DNA of 64,000 nucleotides. Origin: Oscillospiraceae bacterium. GTDB taxonomy: Bacteria; Bacillota; Clostridia; Oscillospirales; Acutalibacteraceae. The notes beneath the pieces are model-generated. The model searched no databases. It worked only from the letters and a program-made list of their open reading frames with translations, and had not been told where the DNA came from. A program made the translations under genes and the position numbers. Below, piece after piece: positions 7,200-18,800 of this stretch (positions within the stretch are counted from its first letter, which is position 1; each line of letters opens with the position of its first letter). The stretch lies in NCBI GenBank assembly GCA_015065975.1, contig SVPG01000010.1:1-64000 (forward strand), read 5' to 3'.

Positions 7200-8272
7200 A
7201 TGCGCAGACATTATATCGATAATCTGAGATGGTTGATACTTTTGATACTCATACCGTATCATACGGCGATGGCGTGGAATACGTGGGGTGAGCCGAACTA
7301 TATTTTCTTTGAAGGAAGCAGGGCGATCAGCAGTATAGTGGTGTTTTTCTCGCCTTTCTTTATGCCGATTCTGTTCGTGCTGGCGGGTATGAGTACGAAG
7401 CTTGCGCTCGGGAAGAGGACGGGCAGAGAGTATCTGATCGAAAGGGTCAGAAAGCTTATTGTGCCTCTGGTTTTCGGTACAATAGTGCTTATGCCCGTAA
7501 TGACATACATAGCCGACCGATTCAATTATTCCTACAAGGGCGGATTTTTGGAGCACTATGCGGTGTTCTTCACAAAATACACCGATCTGACGGGAGCGGA
7601 CGGCGGTTTCTCGTTCGGTCAGTTCTGGTTTCTGCTCTACCTTTTTGTCGTTTCCGCCGTATGTCTCGGACTGATCAAACTGTTAAAAAAGAGCTCGAAA
7701 AATCGTCAAGAACGATACCTTTTTGGGCGGTTGTCGCTTTGGGAATTCCTCTGCCGCTGCTCGGCGAACTGCTGTCGATAGGCGGAAAAAGCCTCGCGGA
7801 ATTCATGTACCTTTTCCTGCTCGGATATTTTGTTTTCGCGGATGAAAAAATAATTGAAAAAGCGGAGAAATACCGCCTGATTCTCTTTGGTACGGGAGTT
7901 GCGGCATCGATACTTAATGTCTATCTTTTTATCTGGTCGGACGGGGAATATGAAGTGCTTAATAATATCACCGACTGCGTGTCGGAATGGATAATGATAA
8001 TTGCTCTGATCGGTATGGCAAAAAGGTATCTGAACTTTAGCGGGAAAGTTTCGGATTATATGAAGACGAGGTCGTTTCTGTACTACATATATCATTTCGT
8101 GTGGGTCGTTGTTTTCCAGTATGTGCTGTATGCGATTTTTGGGAATAATACCCTTGTGCTGTTTGCGGGGACGCTGCTGCTTGCGGCGATTGCGACCTTT
8201 GCCTGCTGTGAAATAAGTATCAGAATACCGTTTCTGTGTTTCCTTACGGGAACGAAAAGCAGGTCAAAATAA
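7200..8272 (+). pseudogene. acyltransferase-3 family membrane protein, -1 frameshift
   Basis: ATG 7200 opens an acyltransferase-3 (OafA/NolL-like) protein: RRHYIDNLRWL and the catalytic PYHTAMAW block, followed by several membrane spans. Near 7685-7691 the homologous reading moves to the -1 frame and continues with LEKSSRTIPFWAVVALG and five more spans to 8272. Read literally, the first frame ends at 7781 after about 30 unrelated residues. The break lies on CTG TTA AAA AAG, i.e. an in-phase A AAA AAG heptamer, the same as the dnaX slippery site. A one-base loss in a six-A run is the simpler reason. The full protein would be about 357 residues, within the family range. Confidence 0.75.
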
Positions 8273-8283
8273 ATGAGAAAAAT

Positions 8284-8325
8284 AAAAAGCGGCACCGAAA
8301 CCAATCTGTTTCGGTGCCGCTTTTT
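8284..8325. terminator. GGCACCGA-type bidirectional hairpin, copy 2
   Basis: Arms 8284-8301 and 8308-8325 (AAAAAGCGGCACCGAAAC and its complement) pair perfectly around a 6-base loop, with A and T runs outside. It ends the acyltransferase gene and stands at the left edge of the surface-protein locus. Confidence 0.9.
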
Positions 8326-8460
8326 GCTGGATTGCCGTTAAATTGCAAAAATATATGCGTCAATGATGTACATTCATTGAAAAAATGACGGCGTTTTACA
8401 CAAATTTACAGTAAAAAAACAGCTTAATTAACGAACTTAAATTATGGTATTTATTTTATA

Positions 8461-8478
8461 TATAATATGTTGTATAAT
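8461..8478 (+). promoter_or_regulatory. probable promoter region of the surface-protein locus
   Basis: An AT-rich stretch holds two TATAAT boxes (8461-8466 and 8473-8478) 38-50 bases before the first sortase gene. No clear -35 box is visible. This is the only obvious promoter before the five-gene locus. Confidence 0.45.
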
Positions 8479-8515
8479 TTAGTATGTATTGATATATTCG
8501 GAAGGTGCCGCTTAA

Positions 8516-9103
8516 ATGTTTGGAAACAGGAAAAATACGGGCATATCCCTTTTTTGCATCGGTGTGCTGCTGATACTGTGTGCGGCGACACTTTGCGGAT
8601 TGAATGTATACAGCATGAAAAGAGCGGAGAAAATGTCAGACGACATTGCTCTGCGTTTCGAGGAGATGCTGCATGAGAATATCGGCCGGCCCGAAGCGCG
8701 CGAAGAGGCGGCTCCGACCGAGCTCATAATCGACGGCAGCAGCTATATCGGGATTCTTTCGGTGCCGTCACGCGGTCTGTGGCTGCCTGTGCGTTCCGAT
8801 ATCAGCTATCCCGCGCTCATGGAATCTCCGTGCCGTTACAGCGGCAGCGTATCGGAAGGAAGCCTTGTGATAGCGGCACATAATTATCCCGCGCATTTCG
8901 GCGGTCTGAGACGGATTGCCAACGGAGAAAGAATCGAATTTGTCGATGCGGGCGGAGCCGTCACGGAATATACCGTGGTCCTGGTCGAGATACTCGAGCC
9001 TGACGAAGTGAAACGCATGATAGACAGCGACTATGACCTTACGCTGTTCACCTGTACTCCGGGCGGCGCCTCGAGAGTGACGGTCAGATGTATGAAAATA
9101 TGA
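8516..9103 (+). CDS. sortase, first of the surface-pilus locus
   Basis: The protein has 195 residues. Residues 8-28 are a signal-anchor. The sortase domain starts at YIGILSVPSRGLWLPV. The catalytic residues are His122 (IAAHNYPAHFG), Cys180 (LFTCTP) and Arg187 (ASRVTVR), so it should be active. Sortases join LPxTG-type proteins to the cell wall. The short length and TCTPGG site fit a class D-like or unassigned class rather than class C, since there is no lid segment or C-terminal membrane span. It may do the final wall anchoring while the second sortase (19229) builds the fibre. Its ribosome binding site GAAGGTG overlaps a GGTGCCGCTT run that resembles the nearby hairpin stem. Confidence 0.85.
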   Translation: MFGNRKNTGISLFCIGVLLILCAATLCGLNVYSMKRAEKMSDDIALRFEEMLHENIGRPEAREEAAPTELIIDGSSYIGILSVPSRGLWLPVRSDISYPALMESPCRYSGSVSEGSLVIAAHNYPAHFGGLRRIANGERIEFVDAGGAVTEYTVVLVEILEPDEVKRMIDSDYDLTLFTCTPGGASRVTVRCMKI

Positions 9104-9140
9104 GCGGCGATTTTATATAAAATTTACGGAGCATCGTTAT

Positions 9141-9797
9141 ATGGACAAAAAAGAGATGAAAGGCTTCAGTAAATCACAGCTTGTGGAGCTGCTTGCCGAA
9201 CAGGTGAGCGAGAATGATCGGCTGCGAAAACGGCTTGATGAGAGCGATGATGCCGAGCTGTGTGAGCCTGATGCCGAATTTGTGAAAAGACAGGAAAAAC
9301 GCGGAAGGAAAGCTTTGATGATCGGTGTGCTGTGCGCCGTCCTTCTTGTGGCGACGGTATCGATTATCCTGGTGGTCTGCTTCCCCGTCTATCAGGTGCA
9401 CGGCTCGTCGATGAGTCCGCTGATAGCTGCGGGAGACACAGTCGTCTGTATGAAGGGCGACAATTACGGCACGGGCGATGTCGTTGCAGTGGAATATCAG
9501 GGAATGATCCTGATAAAACGCATCGTTGCCGAGGGCGGCGACCGTGTTCTGATAGATGAGAGCGGTACGCTTTACGTCAACGATATTGCCGTCGATGAAC
9601 CCTATGCGACGGTTGAGGAAGGCGGAAAACTGTGCACGGCGCAGGTGCCGCAGGGAAAATGGTACATACTTGGCGACAACCGTGTGATATCCGGTGACAG
9701 TCGCCTGAGTGAAATAGGCTCGGTTACGGACGAGCAGATAATCGGTCGGGTAATATTTATTTTATGGCCGTCCGACAGGATAGGAACAATCGATTGA
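9141..9797 (+). CDS. lepB: dedicated signal peptidase I
   Basis: The protein has 218 residues. Residues 1-55 are charged and likely helical in the cytoplasm (QLVELLAEQVSEND...), longer than in usual Gram-positive type I signal peptidases. A membrane segment follows at 59-81. The catalytic serine is Ser90 in HGSSMSP and the general base is Lys126 in LIKRIVAEGGD; GDNRVISGDSR forms the later conserved box. Both catalytic residues are kept, unlike the SipA-type chaperones of some pilus loci that lack the lysine. Placement between sortase and the giant adhesin suggests it processes the signal peptides of this locus. It follows the sortase by 37 bases. Confidence 0.9.
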   Translation: MDKKEMKGFSKSQLVELLAEQVSENDRLRKRLDESDDAELCEPDAEFVKRQEKRGRKALMIGVLCAVLLVATVSIILVVCFPVYQVHGSSMSPLIAAGDTVVCMKGDNYGTGDVVAVEYQGMILIKRIVAEGGDRVLIDESGTLYVNDIAVDEPYATVEEGGKLCTAQVPQGKWYILGDNRVISGDSRLSEIGSVTDEQIIGRVIFILWPSDRIGTID

Positions 9798-9837
9798 TCG
9801 AGGAACGATAGAAAACAACGATCAAAAGGAAAGGCTG

Positions 9838-12800
9838 TTGAAAATGGGAAACAGAGTAGCACAACTTATGGAGAGAATGCGTTCTGAGCAGATGATCAAA
9901 AAACGTGCGATGTACACGTTTGTGATCACGCTGGCGCTGATATTCCTCATCTCGGCGAATATCGCGATCAACGTGTCGGCGCCGCCCGTGTTTGCGGCAG
10001 AGCGCACACTTATCTGCACGCAGACAGAGCATGCGCACACAGATGCCTGCTACACGCTCGTATCCTGCTCTGATGCCGAGCGTTTGGGCTGCAGGACCGC
10101 TTTGCACAACCACGGTGCGGACTGCCTCGATTCTTCGGGCAATGTCATCTGCGGCAAGGCTGACTATGTCATTCATACGCATAACGAATATTGCTATGAC
10201 GCAGGCGGCAAGCTTGTCTGCTCGCTCGAGGGCAGATGCGTCGTAGAGCATACCCATTCTTCCGACTGTTACAGCAACGGCGCTCTTGTATGCACTCTTC
10301 CCGAGGTTGAGGAGCATATCCATACAAAGTCCTGCTATCAGACCAAGGAAATCGCAGCTTCGACCGAAACCGTGCTTACCTGCACTCTTCCCGAGGCTGA
10401 GCCGCATAAGCACGCCGATTCCTGCTATGAGATAAAGGAGGGTGTCAGCTCGTCTGACACTGTTCTCACCTGCACTCTGCCCGAAACCGAGGGTCACAAG
10501 CATTCCGATTCCTGCTATGAGAAAAAGGAGATCGCTGCTTCGACCGAGAACGTGCTTGTATGCAAGCAGCCCGAGGTAAAGAAGCACGAGCACAGCGCAG
10601 GCTGTGTCGATTCTTCGGCACCGACCGAGAAGAAGGTGCTTGTCTGTACAGTATCCGAGCATACCCACGGCAGTGATTGCTACGAGCTCGTGTCAGCAAG
10701 CGATGCGGCTGAGGAAAAGGTTTCAGCCTCTGATGTTTCTCAGTCAGACGTTCCCGTACAGTCTGAGATGAGCATGCTCTACAGCACGCTTCTTATGAGC
10801 GCGGAGCCGGAGCCTCTCGCAGAGGAGGGTGACGATGATCTGGTAATCACCGTCGGTACCACGAAATATACCGCTGATGCCAAGGCAACGACAACATTTA
10901 CCTTTACCCCCGAGTTCACGCACGATTATAAACTGTCATACAGATTCGCAAACTACAGCGGATCTTCGTGCAATATAAAAGACGAGAACGGCAAAAGCTT
11001 TGCAAGTCTGGGATCTTCTTCTTCGAACCATACATTCTCGACCCTGTCGTTTGAGGGCGGGATGACATACACAATAGCAATCGGACACGCTTACTCATCG
11101 CCCAATGAATTGACAGTAGATGTAACCGTTCTCGACCAGAACCATCATTTTGAAAACGGCGAGTGCGGCTGCGGACTCAAGGAATCCGATCTGGGCGGCT
11201 CATGCGGCGAAGATATCACATGGTCTTTTGCCGACGGTGTGCTCACAATCACGGGAACAGGCGCGATGACCAATTATTCAAACGGCAAAGCACCGTGGAA
11301 CAACATAACCAGCAGCATTGAAAAGGTGGTTATATCCGACGGCATCACAAGTGTCGGAAGCGGATCCTTTTACAACTGCACCGCTCTTGATAGTGTTGAT
11401 ATCCCCGACAGCGTTACAACTATCGAAGACAGAGCGTTCTATAACTGCAAGTCTCTTGCAGGTATTGACATTCCCGAAACGGTCACAAAGATCGGAAACA
11501 GTGCATTCTACGGCTGTTCTTCGCTTGAGAGCATTGATATACCCGACGGCGTCACTTCACTCGGCAGTTCTGTTTTTGCAAACTGCAGTAAGCTCGATAA
11601 CGTTGTTATTCCCGACGGCATAAAGAGTCTCAACGGTACCTTCAGCAGCTGTTCGTCTCTTAAGAATGTTGTTATTCCTGACAGCGTAACATCTATCGGA
11701 AACAATACTTTTTCAAATTGCTCTTCTCTCACGAGTATTGACATACCCGACGGTGTCACATCGATCGGAGCCAGCGCTTTTTATTACTGCCGTGCGCTCG
11801 AGAGTATCGATATTCCCGACGGTGTTACATCGATCGGAAACAGTGCGTTTTATTACTGCGATAAGCTTGAAAGCATCGACATTCCCGACAGCGTCAAATC
11901 AATCGGCAGCAGTGCTTTCGGCTACTGTAAAAAGCTTGAAAGCGTGGTCATTCCCGATGGCGTAAAAACCATCAGCAATAGTGTGTTTGCCGACTGTTCT
12001 TCCCTTAAAGATGTTCACATACCCGACAGCGTCACATCGATCGGCAGCAGTGCTTTTTCTTACTGCACAAAACTTGAGAGCATCGACATACCCGACGGTG
12101 TCACATCGATCGGCAGCAGTGCTTTTTATAACTGTACTGTTCTCAAAGAGGTCGATATCCCCGACGCAGTCACATCAATCGGCAGCAGTACTTTTTATAA
12201 CTGCAAGCAGCTTGAAAGCGTGGTCATTCCCGACGGCGTCACAACCATCAACAGCAGTACATTCAGCAACTGTACTTCTCTTGAAAGTGTTGTTATACCC
12301 GACAGTGTCACATCGATTGGATACAATGCTTTTTATTACTGTAGCTCTCTCAAAGAGGCCGATATCCCCGACGGCGTCACATCAATCGGCAGCGAAGCGT
12401 TTAATTACTGTACCTCACTTGAGTCTGTCGATATTCCTGACAGTGTAAAAACCATCGGATATAGTGCTTTTAACAATGACCCGAATATAAACACGCTCTA
12501 TCTGCCCGAATCGCTGACCTCCGCCGGCTATAACCTCATAAAGGGATACGATGGTGCCGAGGTCTATGTCGACAGTGCAAACCTTACAAGTATAAACAAA
12601 ACTGCCGTTTCCAACAATAAGAAGGTTGAGAAGGTCACCATCGGCGATAAGGTGGACAATATAACAATCTCCCTTGTTGATTTTATTGAAAATCTGCCGA
12701 ATCTGAAAGAGTTTGATTTTGTCGGTGAGAATTTCTTTACACTCGACAAGGATATGGAAATAAAAGGCATCAATACAACCCTGAAGGCAGGCGATTACTT

Positions 12801-15800
12801 TGTCGATGCAAACGGAGTTCTTTACCGTCTCGACAAGGAGAACGGCACAGCTGCGCTCTGTTATGTTCCCGGTGATCTGACCGAATGTACCATTATCGAC
12901 AAGACAGCAGCAGACGAGGACGGCACGGTATATGCTGTCACCTCAGTCGCATCAAATGCGCTCAAGGGTGCCGATTCTCTTACATCGATTGATTTTGCCG
13001 CTCCCGAAAATATCGTTCTTCTCCCGAGCGGAGCACTCGCAAACTGCCCGACGCTCGAGAGTGTAAACGGCGCGACAACGGTTGCCGACGCTTATGCAAC
13101 CTTCACCAATCCTGCGGCGATCAAGGCTCAGCAGGTGTTCCACAACACCGGACTTGAGGACGGAACAACCGTGGTTGACGGTGAGCTTTCCATCTTCGGA
13201 AACAGCACAGATCTTATTCCTATTGTAAAGGTTATACCGCAGAAGAACAACGGCAGCGGCAGCGAGGAATTTGCCGATACCTATACCTATTATACAGGCG
13301 AATACGCAAAGGTTACCGTTGGTATAAGCAACGCAAACGCAGGTGATTACGAAGTCGTTCGTGTATACTTTGCGTTTGACAGTGACGGCGGCGAGCTTTC
13401 ATGGCCGTTCGGAACTCAGTCCTTTGAATCGGACAAGGGTACAAAGTACGACATCAAGACAGTGCGTTCCGATATAAAGAATGTTTATTATATCGAATGT
13501 CCGCGTCTTGCAGACGGCGATACTATAAGTGCGCACATAAATACACTTTTCCCGTCTCCCAATACCGATGGCGGTAAGCTGCGCGTATGGCCGGTCGTAC
13601 TGACAGAGAGTCAGCTTGAAGAGATCGGCAACGGCGTGGTTGATACCGATAAGTATAACGAGATCGAATGGGTCACAAAGCCTGACGATTTTAAGCTTAC
13701 AAAGAGCAGTCTCAGCTATGGAAGCAGCGGTTCTTGTGTCGCATCGAGAAATGGTGAGACCTATATTGCAAACCTCGCCTATTCGATAAAGCTCAACCGC
13801 ACAGGCGACACCCTGCTGGGCATGGGCAAGGATCACATCACGTCGGTTGAATACACCGATATCATTACCCTTCCCGAGGGTCTCGAATGGGACGAGGATG
13901 TAATCAATGCCATACGCAACGGCAAGGTGCGGACTACAACAAATTCAAGCACAAACTATATATACCTTTTGATTGACGGTCAGCAGAAGCAGTTCGGATA
14001 TCTGAGCGCCTCCAACTATTCCACCACACCGATAACAAAGCTTTCGCTCGGTCTGACCGATGACGGCAAGGTTCAGATAAAGTGGAAGGTTGAAAACAAT
14101 GCCGCCGATACAACTGAGCTTAATGCATCCACTTACTCGATTTATTTCAATCGCGGAAGCAGCTCGGGCTATACCGTAAACAACAGTACCTATTATCCAA
14201 CCTACATCAACTGCGTCGACCCGAAGCCTGACCAGAAGTATACGATACACAACGAGGTCGATGCTCTGCAGCATTTCTCCTATTCCGAGGATCAGTTTGA
14301 CAGTGCCGAGATCGACAGGACTTTTGTTGTAGGCAAAGGCTACTTTGGAGTTTTCAAGAGCTGGAGCAGCAGGGGTTCATACTGGGGTTCGAAAATAGAT
14401 TATTATGTAAGGGTTTATAATAATTCTCCTTATGCATATCCGGGTCTTGCATATGCCAATGACCCGCTTGCTGATGAGCTGTACATCACACCCGCAAACA
14501 TTCAGAAGATGTTTGACGAATTCCTTACACATACCGATTACCTCAAGGAGATGAGCATAAAGATAACGACCGCCACCCTCTGCGGAGATACGGCCGATGT
14601 TCATACTCCGGGGGCAACCATCACAGCAGCCGACGGCACCGAGCATACGCTCACTCAGGCTAATTCCGGCGTGGGTACGCTCTATCACGGCTGTGAGGAT
14701 CCCGACCCCAGCGAGTATGACACCGATGCAACGCTTATCCTTACCTGCACGGCAGACGGAAAGCAGACGCTGACCTACGGCGATACGGTGCTTGATGCAA
14801 GCGACGTGCTTGCCGCACTTGAGGCGGTCGGATATGTCGTTACAAACGAGGTTCGCTATGAGCCTATATGGGTATATGCCGACGGTTATGCAATTGAGCC
14901 CGGAACACAGCACACCTTCAATATCTATAGCAGCTGCAAGGATAGCTTCATGCTGCTCAATGACGATATGCCAAACCGGCGACAAGAATCTTATATCAAT
15001 GCCGCCGCAAACTATGCAAGCGTATGGTATGACGACGGTACGGGCGAGCTTATCGAGAAAAACAATTCTGTAAGCAGCGTCAGATTCGACCGTGATTTCT
15101 ACCTCGGCAAATCGGCCATAATCAACGGGGATACAGGCATCACAAGCGTTGCCTCGGGTGACGTGGTCGAATACACTCTCCATGTGGATCATTACGGCGG
15201 TGGCTCATATGAGATACTGCCGCTGACCGACCATATGCAGGGTGCGCAGGTTGCGCTTGTCCCGGCAGAGGGCAACGAGCATCTTGCCTCCAAGTACGGT
15301 CTTACCGCACGGAACATAAACGGTGAGAGCGTGTACGCCATCGACAAGGTCGGTACATACAACGATGTTGTCATCGGCGGTATGATAGCCGACAGTATTA
15401 CCGTTTCCGAAATTGACGGCGGCGGTCTTGATACCGTCATACACTGGTATCTCACCGATATAACAGCAAGCGCAAAAAACAAAAGAGTTTCCTATAAGGC
15501 GCTTGTCGATACGCAGACGACGGGCGTTACGGGACTTACCTATTCTCTGACCAACGAGACCTGGCTCAACGACCACCAGTCGCACAGACTCTGGTCGCCT
15601 GTCGGCACAGAGGGTGAGATCGGCGGTACAGGTGTCGCATTTGACAAGTACATCGTGACCGAAAAGGGAGACACTCCGGAAAATGATGTGCTCGATATCT
15701 ACGAGCCGTTCAGAGAGGGTGAACCCACCCTTTACCGTCTGTCTCTGACATCGGTCGGCGGTGAGGTAACTCTCGGCGGCGACGATATCTATGACTCTCT

Positions 15801-18800
15801 GCCGCAGACCTATCACGATGTGTTCAAGTGGTCGAAGGACAATATCAGTCTGCGCTACGAGCCGGCACAGGGAAGCACCTTCAGCTTCACGGGCGTTGAC
15901 AGCAGCGATGCCACATGGTACATTGATTCGACGCCGCCCGCATGGACGGGTGTCGGTGAACACGAGGATCAGCAGTATATCCGCTGGTCGAGTGATATGC
16001 AGCTTACCTTCGACGGAACGGTCTATATCTATGTCACACTGCAGCTTCCCGACGGCGATACATGGCTTGACAACGCGATAAAATATCGTGAGACCCGTCT
16101 TGAAAACTCCTTCTTTGTGCTTGAGGAGAAAAAGACGGTCTATCACGACCTTGCATCGGTTGCCGAGGCATATCTTCAGAAGGGCGTGTGGGATACAGGC
16201 GTGGAGAGCTGGAGCACTTCAAGTCAGCAAAGCAGTCCCCGCAGAACCACACCCGATGCGCGCCAGTATTTCTACAACTCAACCGGTATGTCCGCACAGG
16301 TGGTTTCTTACTACATCACCCTCTATAACAGCGGCACGACGCGTCTTTACCTCAACACCATACAGGACTCTCTGCCAAAGGGCGTAATACCGTGGACAAT
16401 GCGAAGTAATCTCAGCTGGACTTACTATACGCAAACCAGTTATTTCAAGCAGTGGACATCGGGCAATGTAAAAATAACCGATGAGGAAGGCAAGACGCTT
16501 TCACCCGTGTGGAAGAACTTCAATGTTGCGCCGGCATACAATCCTGTCACAAATGTTATGAGCTTTGATCTCAGCGGCGGCAACCTCAGATACGATAACT
16601 ATTTCGGCAAATATTACCTCGCTCCGAATGAGGGCGTCAGGCTGATAGTGCCCTGCTATGTAAACTCGCGTGAATACACCGAGGATTACATCGAGAACAC
16701 CGTGGCAATGCCGTATTTTGACTATCTTGCAGCAGGTGTCAGGGTCAGTGATGACAACGTTGAACTCGTAAATCCGAGTAATGCTGCGGGCATGGCTCTC
16801 AATGACGGCGATTGTGAGCTTATGGACACCGATGAGGCAAACCTCCTCGGCATGGTGGGCGGTCACGTCGGAACACAGTGGCTCTCATCCGATGTCACTC
16901 TTCGCCGCGGTCAGATCGTTCCCGGTATCACAAAATGGATCGAAAGTCTGACGACCCCCGGAGGATCGACCGTCGTAAATGTCGAAACGGCAGGCACGGA
17001 CGACACGATCAACTGGGCAGTAAAGCTCACCGATACCGGCAACGCCGACATATCTGTCTGGAGGTTTACCGACGTCGTTAACCCCGACTACGGATTTACG
17101 GGAGATGTCAAGCTGGTATACAAGGATATCTACACATCCAAAACGATAAATCTCTTCACCATAGTGCGTGATAAGGATAATCTTGACAGTATAACCCTCA
17201 ACTGGAAACAGAACAGAAGCAACAATACGTATAACGAAACAGCGACCATTACGCGCGGCGGCGAAGCCGTTACGTTGAAAGATGTACACCTGTACTACGG
17301 TTCTGTTGCGAACTTTACCAGGTATGCAAAGAGCGATGTGACGGTGCGTATGTACGTCGATGAAAACGGCAACGAGGTACTCGCCTTTGATATTCTTAAT
17401 CCGGATTTCGTTATTCCCGCAGGCGGCGATGTGACCGTCAAGCTTTCCACAAAGATATTCGGAACGTGGGCAAACAAGGTCTATTACAACAACGCATATC
17501 TCACACCGCTCACTCAGGTCTATGACGATACCCGTGTCAGCCAGGGCAACCACCTGCTTTACGGAGTCGGACTCGATCCTACCGTCAGAAACTCCGCACA
17601 GATCACAGCGGCCTACGGTTATGTCACAAGCTCGGAGAAACGTATCCGAGAGATAGGCAACGAGACAAACTGTGCTTCGAGTAAGGACGAGAAGAACTGG
17701 ATCTTCCTTGACGAGCATCAGGATACCTTCCGTTACACGAATATCGTCAACAACATCACGGGCAAATCGCTCTCCAAGTTCATCATGATCGATAACCTCC
17801 CCGAGGTCGGAGACCATGCAACCTTTGCGGAGAACGAGGACCGTTACAGCGCATTCAAGGTCGAGCTGCTCGACAACCCCGATTTCGAGGTCTCGATAAA
17901 CCTCGAGGGCAATAAGACTGTTCTGACAAAGGATCAGTACACCATTATGTTCAGCGACCGCACCGAGTTTGCGGAGAAGGACTGGGACGGCACGAACGAT
18001 GTCGGCTGGTATACCTCGCCGAAGAAGTCAACACGTTCCTTCCGCCTTGAGATTTACGACAATACAGGTCTCGTTATTCCCGATCAGTCGGCTATCCACG
18101 TCGAATACAACGGCAGAATAATCATGGCGGCCGACTACACAAATGACGATGTCACGACCGATCCCGAGGAAGGCACGATCGCGTGGAACAGCTTCGGCTA
18201 CCATTACAGCGTTCTCGGCGAGAATATCTCGCTCGAAGCAGCTCCCCTCAAGGTCGGTGTATGTATCCAGTACATTCCCCTTATCAGCAAGAGTCTGGTA
18301 TATCCCGACGGAAGCGAATATCCCGCAGAGCAGGATGAAACATTCAGATTCATTCTCTACAGCGGAAAAGAAATCACATCTCTCAAAGGCAAGACCGAGA
18401 AAGAGATAGCAAATATTCTCAAGAACAATAAACGCAATGTGACCGTTGTCGATCTCACGGTCGAGGCGGGCGAGAGCAAGAGTGACACGCTCAGACTTTC
18501 CGACCGCAAGGTCATGACCTATGATACCACGGCGGGTCAGTGGGTCGAGACCGATACCAAGTGGTCGTTTGTCGACGGCGAAAGCTTCACTGTTCTCGAG
18601 CTCGACGACAACACCAATATGTTCAATGTTCAGTCGATAGCAACATCTCTTGCAGGCAGCTTCACCTCCGAGTACAACGGTCAGCTTCTGACCGACATCG
18701 CTGCAGTCAATGTGAGAGAGTCGTGGACGGTCCGCATCAACAAGACCGACGAAGCCGAGGGCAAGGCTCTCGCAGATGCAACCTTCGCCATCTACAGTCC

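Noticed and set aside
9757-10668. Long minus-strand frames opposite the giant adhesin (also 13399-13836, 14377-15192, 15205-16146, 16885-17817, 18028-18879)
   Set aside because: They are mirror frames caused by the codon bias of the plus-strand gene, with no signals or domain features.
11326-12480. Regular 69-base repeats as a CRISPR array
   Set aside because: The repeats are in frame, encode leucine-rich repeats, have no unique spacers and no cas genes are near.
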